Source: Terriglobia bacterium (GTDB taxonomy: Bacteria; Acidobacteriota; Terriglobia; Terriglobales; Acidobacteriaceae). Taken from it: a DNA stretch of 43,358 nt. Of this stretch, positions 33,647-41,935 are shown in pieces (within the stretch, counting starts at the first letter, position 1; the number at the start of each line of letters is the position of its first letter). The notes beneath the pieces are model-generated. The model ran no database searches, was not told the origin of the DNA, and saw only the letters and a program-made list of their open reading frames with translations. The stretch covers positions 1 through 43,358 of the forward strand of contig JAIQFM010000009.1 in NCBI GenBank assembly GCA_020073285.1, given 5' to 3'. The translations under genes were made by a program, and so were the position numbers.

Positions 33647-34297
33647 TCATTTCGCTTCTTTATGGAATACATACTTCCTCAGTCGATCAATTCCTCGATA
33701 AAAGTGGTGCTGCACGTTGCCGAGCGGTTGTTGCAACCTCTCGCTGATCTCGTTCAACGTGTAGCCTTCATAAAAGTGCAGCGTCAGCGTCTTCTTCTGA
33801 TCTTCGGTCAAATCCTCGAACGCAGGCTTCAGACATGATTGCCAGGCAAAGAACTCCTCCGGATTGTCGCCGTTCTTGGGTGGGAGCGTACGGGTTTCGC
33901 TCTGGCCGTTTCCGCGGTCGTAAAAGGATCGTGCGCTGAGATACCGACGGCGGTCGAACGCGCGGTGATACGTCACCTGCATCAGCCACGAACGCGCCAT
34001 GCCTTTAGCGGGATCGAATGTTTTTCCCTTATAAAAGAGGAAGAGGAAAACGTCTTGGACCAGGTCTTCCGCCTCATGGTTGTCCTGCAATATGCGACGA
34101 GCGATCCCGAGCATCAGCTTGGAGTAGCGATGGAACAGCAGCGCCAGCGCATCCATGTCCGCGGCCTGCACGCGCACCAGGAGCGTTTCGTCGTCGGGTT
34201 CGACGGCCGGCCTGACAGGCGACTCCACCGCGTTGCGGCCAAAGTCGCGATCGAGTTTGTCGGCGAAAATGCGTAGGCGCGAGGCGTCCGAAGACAT
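33647..34297 (-). CDS. ECF RNA polymerase sigma factor, left cassette
   Basis: A 216-residue group 4 sigma factor. Region 2 runs from about 50 to 120 (FHRYSKLMLGIARRIL, then EAEDLVQDVFLFLF and AKGMARSWLMQVTYHRAFD RRRY), and region 4 from about 160 to 212 (LTEDQKKTLTLHFYEGYT, then NEISERLQQPLGNVQHHF). The 30-residue N-terminal extension is not typical. It starts the left cassette; the anti-sigma gene follows 31 bases on. It should direct RNA polymerase to its own and the receptor promoters, and is probably held inactive by the anti-sigma. A σ70-like promoter lies 52-80 bases upstream. It is a paralogue of the sigma factor at 34774-35454. Confidence 0.92.
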   Translation of the reverse strand: MSSDASRLRIFADKLDRDFGRNAVESPVRPAVEPDDETLLVRVQAADMDALALLFHRYSKLMLGIARRILQDNHEAEDLVQDVFLFLFYKGKTFDPAKGMARSWLMQVTYHRAFDRRRYLSARSFYDRGNGQSETRTLPPKNGDNPEEFFAWQSCLKPAFEDLTEDQKKTLTLHFYEGYTLNEISERLQQPLGNVQHHFYRGIDRLRKYVFHKEAK

Positions 34298-34348
34298 TGC
34301 TTTCTCTTAGGGCGAAAACAAGGGTCCCACATCCCTTGAGGGACTCTG

Positions 34349-34377
34349 AGCGTATCTCCAGCGTGAATTGGGGTCAA
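34349..34377 (-). promoter_or_regulatory. σ70-like promoter for the left sigma gene
   Basis: On the minus strand TTGACC (34372-34377) and TACGCT (34349-34354) are 17 bases apart. The -35 box matches the consensus at five of six positions and the -10 at three of six. The start codon lies about 52 bases downstream. Confidence 0.55.
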
Positions 34378-34402
34378 GAGCAGGGATACCAATATATTTC
34401 TC

Positions 34403-34423
34403 GGAATGACTGGTAGGAATGAC
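34403..34423. repeat. Direct repeat GGAATGAC, two copies
   Basis: Copies at 34403-34410 and 34416-34423, 13 bases start to start, with a GGAATT just beyond. GGAA-type sequences are common -35 elements for ECF sigma factors, so an autoregulatory site is possible. Confidence 0.4.
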
Positions 34424-34773
34424 GATCGGAATTCGTACAGTCGAAAAGTTCGCGGACATCCGCGCGGGGCTTCACGGTTCGATGCCTACGTGCTTCGAGC
34501 GCATCGCGACCCGCGGCAAGAAGGATGGATTTTTCCGTCCCAGCGCTCGCGATCCGGCCTGATGATCCCATTGCCCAGCTTCAGTCCTTCCGTGACCAGA
34601 AGGGCATCGCCACTGCGACGACTCGCAATATGCTTGCTGTTAGCTCCACGGATTGCATGCATTTCCTCCCAACATTCTTGTAAAAGTTTTGCCCCCAAGC
34701 CATCGAAATTTTTCTTGCCCTGGTTACGGATGGGCTGTCGTAGCATTGGCGGACCCGTGGGGAGGGGCACCAC

Positions 34774-35454
34774 ATGTTCGCGCCAGTGGCTCGCGAACGG
34801 AACCTGAGCTGGACTGAGCTCCAGCAGGCCAGCGATCCCGATCTGGTTGGGCGGCTGATGGCTGGTAATCACGATGCCTTCGCCGTGATTGTTGATCGCT
34901 ACCAGCGCCTGGTGTTGAGCGTTGCATTGCGCATCGTCAAGGACGAGGGCGAAGCCGAAGACGTGGTGCAGACGGTCTTTCTCGATATTTTCAACAAGTT
35001 GGAACAATTTGACCCGGCACGGGGCACACTCAAAGTGTGGTTGCTGCAGTATGCCTACAGCCGCAGCATCAACCGTCGCCGTTACCTTGAGCAGCGCCAG
35101 TTCTATTCCAAACTGGAGTTGAGCGACGTGGACCCCACGCTCTTCATGGCCGGTGCGTCGCGGTGGAACGGATGTTCCGCTCCCGATGTCGCGCGGCTGG
35201 TGCGGCAGGCGCTGGGTTCGCTGAAGGCGGAGCAGCAGATCGCGATCCGGCTCATCTACTTCGAAGGTTTGACGTTGGAAGAGGCGGCGCACAGGACAGG
35301 CGAGACGGTTCCCGCCGTGCGGCACCATTATTACCGGGGACTCACCAGGCTGCGGGAAGTGGTTAACACCCCGAGCAGCGCCGAACGGCGGGAAATCAAG
35401 GCTGCGGAAACGCTCGGATTGGAGGTGCCGAATCTCAGACCACGGCCAATTTGA
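34774..35454 (+). CDS. ECF RNA polymerase sigma factor, right cassette
   Basis: A 226-residue group 4 sigma factor, paralogue of the one at 33647-34297. Region 2 is seen in VDRYQRLVLSVALRIVKDEG, EAEDVVQTVFLDIFNKL and LLQYAYSRSINRRRYL; region 4 in LKAEQQIAIRLIYFEGLT and EEAAHRTGETVPAVRHHYY. The C-terminal 25 residues (after REVVNTPSS) extend beyond the left copy and overlap the start of the anti-sigma gene. GGGGAGG is upstream of the ATG. Its target promoters are probably its own operon and the receptor gene. The two sigma factors have the same length range and the same partner types, so cross-talk or competition is possible. Confidence 0.92.
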   Translation: MFAPVARERNLSWTELQQASDPDLVGRLMAGNHDAFAVIVDRYQRLVLSVALRIVKDEGEAEDVVQTVFLDIFNKLEQFDPARGTLKVWLLQYAYSRSINRRRYLEQRQFYSKLELSDVDPTLFMAGASRWNGCSAPDVARLVRQALGSLKAEQQIAIRLIYFEGLTLEEAAHRTGETVPAVRHHYYRGLTRLREVVNTPSSAERREIKAAETLGLEVPNLRPRPI

Positions 35455-36667
35455 GGAACTCTGCGCGCTGGCGGCAGGCGGCAAAATCACCTCGGGCGAG
35501 TGGCAACTGCTCAAGGACCACTTGGGCGAGTGTTCCCCGTGCCGGGGTTTATTCGCCGAGATGGAAGAGATTCACGCCACCTGGCTTCCGGAGCACCCCG
35601 AGTTCGACATCCGCAGGGACAAGGATGCCGACGCGCGGCTTCGCAGTGCGATCCTGCAGCGGGCCGGCAAGCACGGGGCGAAGTTTTCGCGGGAGGCGAA
35701 GATCTGTCGAGGCGCAGACAACGTGTGGCTGCCTCATGTGCGGCGTGGCTGGATCTTTGCCACGGCCGCGGCAGTGGTGCTCGCATTTGTCGCGGGAGCG
35801 GCAATGCGCCAGCGCCGCCCGCGTCTCTTCGGCCCCACGCAGGCGGTTGCCGTGCCCATGCGCGCCATCTCGCCATCCTCCGCTAAGCCGCCGACCGCCG
35901 ACTCCCCACCGCAGGTTGGCGGACAGCTGGAGGCCGCGCTGGTAATCAAAGTGGAGGAGGCGCAACGTGAACAGCTGCACCTTCGACGGCAACTTGAGGC
36001 AGAGAAGGCCCGGGCCGCCGCGTTGGCTTGGAGCGCGGCCGACTCGGCAAGGGTGACCAACGAACTCATGCAGAAGCTCGAAGTCTCGCGCGCCAGCGAG
36101 GCGGACTCGCTTGCGGAATTGGCCCGCCTGAAGTCGCTTCAGGCCACCACCGATGGCATCAACATTGCGCAGCAACAGGAGATTCGCAGGCTGAACGACA
36201 GGCTTGCCGATCAGATCGCCAGCGTCGATCGTGAGCGGCAACTGCTCTCGGCGCACCGCGAGATTCGCGACCTGATCGCCGCGCGCAACTTGCATATTGT
36301 CGATGTCTATGACACCGATGGCCGGGGCCACACCAGCCGCGCCTTTGGGCGCGTCTTCTACACCGAAGGCCGCTCTCTCGTCTTCTACGCCTACGACCTG
36401 AATGACCGCCACGGCCAAACCGGCAAATATGTGTTCTCCGTGTGGGGCAAACGCGACGCGATGCCGCACGACGTCAAGAGCCTGGGGGCTCTCAGCAAGG
36501 ATAGCCAGGCGCAAGCGCGCTGGGTCCTGACCATCACGGACCCCAAGGTCCTGGGCGCAATCGACTCCGTGTTCGTCACCGTCGAACGCGGCGACAAGCC
36601 GAGCAAGCGCCCGAGTGGCAGGCCGTTGCTGTCCGCTTTCCTGGGAAGCCCGGCCAATCACCCCTAG
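35432..36667 (+). CDS. Zinc-finger transmembrane anti-sigma factor, right cassette, possibly starting at ATC
   Basis: A 411-residue paralogue of the left anti-sigma factor. From ATC at 35432 the N-terminus reads SDHGQFEELCALAAGG and HLGECSPC, placing H30, C34 and C37 at the same residue numbers as in the left copy, whose start is an ordinary ATG. GGAGGT lies five bases before this ATC. No ATG, GTG or TTG in frame occurs nearby upstream, and the first later one (TTG, 35522) would remove the zinc-ligand His. The gene overlaps the sigma stop by 23 bases. After the zinc site come a transmembrane helix (about 107-125, GWIFATAAAVVLAFVAGAA), a coiled coil and a C-terminal RskA-like domain (GRVFYTEGRSLVFYAYDL). 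A sequencing error is the main alternative to ATC initiation. Confidence 0.78.
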   Translation: MSDHGQFEELCALAAGGKITSGEWQLLKDHLGECSPCRGLFAEMEEIHATWLPEHPEFDIRRDKDADARLRSAILQRAGKHGAKFSREAKICRGADNVWLPHVRRGWIFATAAAVVLAFVAGAAMRQRRPRLFGPTQAVAVPMRAISPSSAKPPTADSPPQVGGQLEAALVIKVEEAQREQLHLRRQLEAEKARAAALAWSAADSARVTNELMQKLEVSRASEADSLAELARLKSLQATTDGINIAQQQEIRRLNDRLADQIASVDRERQLLSAHREIRDLIAARNLHIVDVYDTDGRGHTSRAFGRVFYTEGRSLVFYAYDLNDRHGQTGKYVFSVWGKRDAMPHDVKSLGALSKDSQAQARWVLTITDPKVLGAIDSVFVTVERGDKPSKRPSGRPLLSAFLGSPANHP

Positions 36668-36762
36668 TCCCAGCCCGCCTCGCGCAATCTTCAATCGAAT
36701 TTTGCGCCGCGTGGGATTTTTTCATTTTCCCGGATGAATACTCAGCAAACGAGGGAAAATCC

Positions 36763-39700
36763 ATGAAAACTCGCGCCGCCTTTGGTCTCTCCGTCCGCCG
36801 GACTGGTGTAGTCGCCCTGTGTGTTCTCGCCATCGCCACCGTGGGACTGGCGCAAACCGAGTCTGCAACTCTGTCGGGAAACATCATGGATCGCACCGGC
36901 GCCGCCGTTCCTTCCGTACAGGTGAAGGTCACGAACTCCGACACCAACGCCACCGTCACCACCAATTCCAACAATGCGGGCCTCTACATGGTTTCGTCGC
37001 TGAAGCCGGGGCGCTATCGCATGGTGGTGACGAAAGAGGGATTCAAGCAGGTGACGCTGACCGACATCATTCTCAACGTTCAGGATGTCGTCAGCCGTAA
37101 CTTCACTCTCGACGTGGGCGCCACTTCGGAGTCGATCACGGTGACCGGCGAAACCGAGCACGTGAACACCTCGGACGGGACTGTCAGCACGGTGATCGAC
37201 CGGCAATTCGTCGAGAACATACCGCTCAATGGGCGGAGCTTCCAGTCGCTGATCCTGCTGACCCCCGGCGTGGTCGCTACCAAGGCGAGCTTTGGCGAGC
37301 AGGGCCAGTTCAGCATCAACGGCCAGCGCGCCAATGCCAACTACTACACCGTGGATGGCGTCAGCGCCAATTTCAGTATCAACGCTGGCGGCGGCACCGG
37401 ACAGGCCGGCGCCGGCGAGTTGCCGGCGCTGAATGCCAGCGGCGGTTTCAGCAACCTGGTCTCGGTGGACGCGCTGCAGGAGTTCCGTATTCAGACCTCC
37501 AGCTATGCGCCCGAGTTTGGGCGTACTCCCGGCGGGCAGATTTCGCTGGTAACGCGCTCGGGGACGAACAGCTACCACGGCGCGGTCTTCGAATACCTGC
37601 GCAATGACGTGCTGGATGCGAGCGACTGGTTCGCCAACCATCGCAACCTGCCAAAACCGAGAGAGCGCCAGAATGACTTCGGCGGAGTTTTCGGCGGTCC
37701 GATCTTCAAGAACAGGACGTTCTTCTTTTTCTCGTATGAGGGGTTGCGGCTACGACAGCCGCTGGTAGCGACTACCACCGTGCCGTCACTCAGCCTGCGG
37801 CAAGCTGCGCCGGCAAGCATGCAACCACTGTTGAATTCCTTTCCCATCCCGAACGGGACCGACATGGGGAACGGCTTGGCGTTGTTCTCGGCAAGCTATT
37901 CGGACCCAACGACCTTCAATGCCGCCAGCCTGCGGCTCGATCACCAGTTGACGAAGGTGACGTTGTTCGCGCGCTATGACTATGCGCCATCCGAGAACGT
38001 TACCCACCTGGGGGGCACTCAGCTCAATAACCCAAGGCCGACGGTGTTCAGCACTCGCACCCTCACCGCCGGCGCCAATTGGTTAATCAGTCCAACCATG
38101 AACAACGAGTTCCGATTCAATTGGAGCCGGCAGAGCGGCCGCACCTCTTTGTATATCGACAACTTCGGCGGAGCGGTGCCGTTGACAACCTCAATCTTGC
38201 CCTCCAGCGTCCCGCAGCAGGACAGTTTTTTTGGCCTGTTTATTATCAACACGGCGACGACCTCGCTGAGCCTGGGCCGTAATGGCGAAGGGACCCAGGG
38301 ACAGCTCAATTTCGTGGACAATTTTTCCCTGTCCCGCGGCAGCCACCACCTCCAGTTTGGGGTCGACCACCGTTACCTGTTCCCCAGCGCGTTCTCGCGG
38401 CAAGCCGATCTGCAGTATCTGTTCTCCACGCAAGCGGACGTGCTCGCCAGCCGCATCAGCACCATCTTCACCGCGAGCCGCAAGTCGCCGGTGGATTACG
38501 CGTACAACAATTTCTCCACCTACGCTCAGGACACCTGGAGAGTCTCGTCTCGCCTGACCGCGACCTACGGCTTGCGCTGGGAATTGGACCCTCCGCCGCA
38601 TGGGCGCAATAGCACAACGATGTTTGCGGCAAACCAGACCGACGATCCCACCACCATTGCCTTCGCTCCCGCGGGAACGCCCCTGTGGGATACCACCCAC
38701 AATAACTTCGCTCCCCGTCTCGGCCTTGCTTACCGGGTCAATGAAAGCGGAAGTACCGTGGTGCGGGGCGGCTTCGGCATTTTTTACGACCTGCCTGCCG
38801 GCACGCTCTCGAACATCGTCATTCTTTCGCCCAATGTGGTGAGTGGATCCATCGGAGCCACTCCTTTCCCGCCCAATCCCGCATCCATTGTGCTGCCGCC
38901 GTTTAATTTGACCGGGCCGTTCTCCAACGTCCAGGTAGCGGATCGTCACACCAAGCTGCCCTACACCATGCATTGGAACGCCGCGCTGGAGCGGGCCATC
39001 AGCGCCAACGACACGGTCACGCTGTCCTACCTGGGCGCGGGGGGACGGCGGCTCACTCGGCAGGAACGGTATTTCAACCTCAGCCCCATCTTCCCACTGG
39101 TGCAGATCGACCGCAACAGTGCATCGTCCAACTATAACGCCTTGCAGGCTCGCTACCAGCGGCGGCTTGCGCATGGCTTGCAGGCGCTGGCCTCCTATAC
39201 CTGGTCGCACTCGATCGACAATGCCTCGAACGATTCCGCGGCCTTACCCGCGGGAACCAAGATCAACCTTGACCAGGAGCGTGGGCCGTCGGACTTTGAC
39301 GTCCGCCATAGCTTTTCTGGCGCACTGACCTACGACATCCCGATGGGGGGACCGGCGGCGGTGAAGGCCATCCTGGGACATTGGGCGATCGATTCCATCT
39401 TCACCGCGCGCTCGGCTACGCCAGTCGACGTCTTAATTTCGCGCAACCTCGGATTCGGGACCTTTAGCTTCCGTCCTGACTTGGTCTCCGGGGTGCCGTT
39501 GTATCTGAGCGATCCCACGGTCGGCGGCGGTCAGCGCTTCAACAACACGGTCGTTAGCGCACGCCAGCTTGGGCCGTTCCTGGTCTCCCCCGACCTGCGG
39601 CAGGGCACGCTGGGCCGCAACGCGTTGCGTGGTTTTGCCAGCGACCAACTGAACTTCTCTCTGCGGCGCCAGGTTAATTTCACCGAGCGCTTCAGCCTGC

Positions 39701-39936
39701 AGTTCCGGGCGGAGTTCTTCAACCTCTTTAATCATCCGAATTTTGCCGATCCGAGTGGCACTTTGGGTTCGGTAAGCGCGGCGGGTGCGGTGGCGTTTTC
39801 CACCGCAACCTTCGGACAATCGCCTTCGATGCTGAATGCGAGTCTCGGAACGGGCGGCCAGATCGGAGGCTTCAGTCCCCTTTACGGAAATGGTGGCCCC
39901 CGCTCCCTCCAACTGTCGATGAAGTTCGTTTTCTAA
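36763..39936 (+). CDS. Oar-like TonB-dependent receptor with regulatory-like domain, right cassette
   Basis: A 1057-residue outer-membrane protein, paralogue of the left receptor. Signal peptide about 1-30 (ending VGLAQ); regulatory-like β domain about 32-120 (LKPGRYRMVVTKEGFKQV); plug with VIDRQFVENIPLNGRSFQSL and NANYYTVDGVSANF; barrel with GHWAIDSIFTARSATPVDVL and FRAEFFNLFNHPNFADP; final residues MKFVF. It should bind and take up a substrate with energy from TonB; none of the TonB-ExbB-ExbD genes are in this window. GAGGGAAAA lies shortly before the ATG. Sampled rows are 60-73% GC, typical of the window. A 95-base gap after the anti-sigma gene has a T-run and may hold a separate promoter. 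Confidence 0.9.
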   Translation: MKTRAAFGLSVRRTGVVALCVLAIATVGLAQTESATLSGNIMDRTGAAVPSVQVKVTNSDTNATVTTNSNNAGLYMVSSLKPGRYRMVVTKEGFKQVTLTDIILNVQDVVSRNFTLDVGATSESITVTGETEHVNTSDGTVSTVIDRQFVENIPLNGRSFQSLILLTPGVVATKASFGEQGQFSINGQRANANYYTVDGVSANFSINAGGGTGQAGAGELPALNASGGFSNLVSVDALQEFRIQTSSYAPEFGRTPGGQISLVTRSGTNSYHGAVFEYLRNDVLDASDWFANHRNLPKPRERQNDFGGVFGGPIFKNRTFFFFSYEGLRLRQPLVATTTVPSLSLRQAAPASMQPLLNSFPIPNGTDMGNGLALFSASYSDPTTFNAASLRLDHQLTKVTLFARYDYAPSENVTHLGGTQLNNPRPTVFSTRTLTAGANWLISPTMNNEFRFNWSRQSGRTSLYIDNFGGAVPLTTSILPSSVPQQDSFFGLFIINTATTSLSLGRNGEGTQGQLNFVDNFSLSRGSHHLQFGVDHRYLFPSAFSRQADLQYLFSTQADVLASRISTIFTASRKSPVDYAYNNFSTYAQDTWRVSSRLTATYGLRWELDPPPHGRNSTTMFAANQTDDPTTIAFAPAGTPLWDTTHNNFAPRLGLAYRVNESGSTVVRGGFGIFYDLPAGTLSNIVILSPNVVSGSIGATPFPPNPASIVLPPFNLTGPFSNVQVADRHTKLPYTMHWNAALERAISANDTVTLSYLGAGGRRLTRQERYFNLSPIFPLVQIDRNSASSNYNALQARYQRRLAHGLQALASYTWSHSIDNASNDSAALPAGTKINLDQERGPSDFDVRHSFSGALTYDIPMGGPAAVKAILGHWAIDSIFTARSATPVDVLISRNLGFGTFSFRPDLVSGVPLYLSDPTVGGGQRFNNTVVSARQLGPFLVSPDLRQGTLGRNALRGFASDQLNFSLRRQVNFTERFSLQFRAEFFNLFNHPNFADPSGTLGSVSAAGAVAFSTATFGQSPSMLNASLGTGGQIGGFSPLYGNGGPRSLQLSMKFVF

Positions 39937-39967
39937 AGCACGAAAGAGCCTTTCCGCGGAGAACTCG

Positions 39968-41899
39968 ATGAGGCACTGGCACTTGATCGTGCATGCGGTC
40001 GTGATTGCACTAGTCGGCATTGCGAACGGGCAAGCTCAGCAGTCGGTGACGGTTGGACCCAACGTCCAGGTTAGCAAGGCACTCGGCACGGAGCCGCACT
40101 TCGAAATGGAAATCGCGGCTGACCCATTTCATGCGGAAAGGCTGCTGGCCTGCTCGATGCTGTTTCCGATCGACTGGGTTAAGTCTGAGGTCGTCACCTA
40201 CGCTTCGCTCGACGGCGGCCGCTCATGGAAGCCCACGCTTCGGACTCGCGGCGAAGCGCGCCATGAGAGCTGGGACCCGACCTGCGGCTACGGTCCTGGC
40301 GGAGTCGCCTACACGTTTTCCGAGAACATCGATGCCGGCAACAAGTCATTCGATCGCATCGATCGCTCCACCGATGGCGGGATGACCTGGGAGACACCCG
40401 TCCGCACCAAGCATGCGGAGCGGAGCTTCATCTCCGTTGACACCACCGGCGGTCCACGCGACGGTTGGATCTATCTCCATGGCGCCGGCCTTGCTTGCGT
40501 TCCAGGCGCGCATTGTCTGAACGCGGGCGCCAGCTATTTCCAGTATTCAGGCGATGGCGGCCGCACCTTCACGTCGCAACTCGTGCCGGTCTCCGATGGC
40601 GACTACCTCATCGGGTATGGCACCGGCGTAGTTTTGTCCGACGGTACCTTTGTCGCTCCCATGGGTGAATGGAAGAGCGATACCACGCTGGTGCACGGGA
40701 CCAGCATGCGTGTCCCCGCCAACGTGCTGGAGCACGATGGCCGTTGGGCCAACACCGCCCTGAGAGTCTTCCGCGCCAAGTTTGACAAGCCCAATTGGCC
40801 GTTTGCGATTGAAGTGTTCCCGGTGGGCGACTGGTTTCTCGATCGCGGCTGGAACCGCAGCATGATGGCCATGCTCGCAGTGGATGGCAGCACGGGACCG
40901 TTTCGCGATCGGATTTACGTCGTTTGGCCGGATGTGGGATCGGGACGCTCCCAGATCCTGCTGGCACACTCGTCGGATCAGGGCAAGACCTGGTCGCGTC
41001 CGCGGGTTATCGACGACGACCGGCCTCGGGCCGACGGACGTCCTGGTCCGGACGATATTCACGGCCAGGTCGCAGTGAATCCGCAGGGTGTTGTGGGCGT
41101 CATGTGGTACGACCGGCGCGATCATCCCGACAATCTCGGATGGACGGCGCGGTTCCGCGCTTCTTGGGATGGCGGTGAAACTTTCGCGCCCAGCGTTAAG
41201 GTCTCTGAATTGCCCTACCTGCCGGAAAAAACCGACCCGGTGCCGCTTGACGTCATTGACCGCCGCTGGAAGCAAGCCAACGAATCCGCAGTGCTAGGCG
41301 TCCATGCGTTTCACTTCGACGGGGGGCACACCGCCGGCCTGGCGGCGGCCGCCGATGGTACCTTCCATCCTCTATGGGTGGGCAACTCCACCGGCGTGCC
41401 GCAACTCTGGACCGCGTCGATCGCGGTGAACGGGACGGCGCAGAAGAACGGCGCCCCGGAACTGGCGCCGCTGGTTGATGTCAGCGGGAAGGTGCAGATG
41501 TACTTCAGCCATCGCCGGCTGCTTCGCTCTTCCCGGGTCGTCGAAGTCGACCTGGAACTGGAGAACCGCAGCGAAGATACGATTCATGGCCCGCTCAAAC
41601 TGCGCTTGCTGGACCTGAACTCTGAACTCGGCGTGCCGGAGATCGTCAATGCCGACAACAGCGTCAAGGGGGAAGGCGCTGTGTTTGACTTCACGCCGCT
41701 GCTAGACGGGGCAGAGCTCAAGCCGCACGACATCACCAAGCCGAAGCGGATTCGCATTCATATGGCCGAACTGGATCCGCTGCGGCCCTTCGGGCCCATG
41801 GCGGTGTTCGATCTCGCAGACTTCACAACTCGGGTACTGGCTGGAAGCGTGACCGGCCCCACCGCGGACAAGCCCGGCCTGAAAGCTCCTGAGCCCTAG
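39968..41899 (+). CDS. Secreted sialidase-fold (BNR/Asp-box) protein, right cassette
   Basis: A 643-residue exported protein, paralogue of the left one at 27041-28975. Signal peptide about 1-24 (ending NGQAQQ). Asp-boxes: SLDGGRSW, STDGGMTW, SGDGGRTF, SSDQGKTW and SWDGGETF. Shared motifs: VGPNVQVSKAL near the N-terminus, LSDGTFVAPMGEWKS, VVWPDVGSGRSQILL and GVMWYDRRDHPDNLGW. The C-terminal domain (about 500-643) ends in a tail rich in Pro, Lys and Gly. The propeller may bind or cleave a glycan, or bind protein; the catalytic set of sialidases was not confirmed. GGAGAA lies close before the ATG and the receptor gene ends 31 bases upstream, so it is probably in the same transcript. Confidence 0.85.
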   Translation: MRHWHLIVHAVVIALVGIANGQAQQSVTVGPNVQVSKALGTEPHFEMEIAADPFHAERLLACSMLFPIDWVKSEVVTYASLDGGRSWKPTLRTRGEARHESWDPTCGYGPGGVAYTFSENIDAGNKSFDRIDRSTDGGMTWETPVRTKHAERSFISVDTTGGPRDGWIYLHGAGLACVPGAHCLNAGASYFQYSGDGGRTFTSQLVPVSDGDYLIGYGTGVVLSDGTFVAPMGEWKSDTTLVHGTSMRVPANVLEHDGRWANTALRVFRAKFDKPNWPFAIEVFPVGDWFLDRGWNRSMMAMLAVDGSTGPFRDRIYVVWPDVGSGRSQILLAHSSDQGKTWSRPRVIDDDRPRADGRPGPDDIHGQVAVNPQGVVGVMWYDRRDHPDNLGWTARFRASWDGGETFAPSVKVSELPYLPEKTDPVPLDVIDRRWKQANESAVLGVHAFHFDGGHTAGLAAAADGTFHPLWVGNSTGVPQLWTASIAVNGTAQKNGAPELAPLVDVSGKVQMYFSHRRLLRSSRVVEVDLELENRSEDTIHGPLKLRLLDLNSELGVPEIVNADNSVKGEGAVFDFTPLLDGAELKPHDITKPKRIRIHMAELDPLRPFGPMAVFDLADFTTRVLAGSVTGPTADKPGLKAPEP

Positions 41900-41935
41900 A
41901 GTCCGCTTGTAAGCGCGCATCAACGAGGATCGCAT

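Larger units (their letters stand above)
34298..34773. other. Divergent control region between the two sigma genes
   Basis: 476 bases with no supported gene, although a minus-strand frame runs through its right half from the opposite gene. It holds a hairpin in the left sigma leader (AAGGG/CCCTT at 34320-34337), a σ70-like promoter for the left sigma, and two GGAATGAC copies (34403-34410, 34416-34423). A promoter for the right sigma was not found with confidence. It is the axis of the mirror-image cassettes. Confidence 0.6.

Noticed and set aside
34486-35514. A 342-residue minus-strand frame opposite the right sigma gene
   Set aside because: It runs antisense to a clear ECF sigma factor, has no family and no ribosome site, and is best seen as a shadow.
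27041-41899. A classic FecIR-type iron-signalling system
   Set aside because: No FecR-like protein and no N-terminal signalling domain on the receptors; the anti-sigma proteins have a zinc finger and coiled coil instead.
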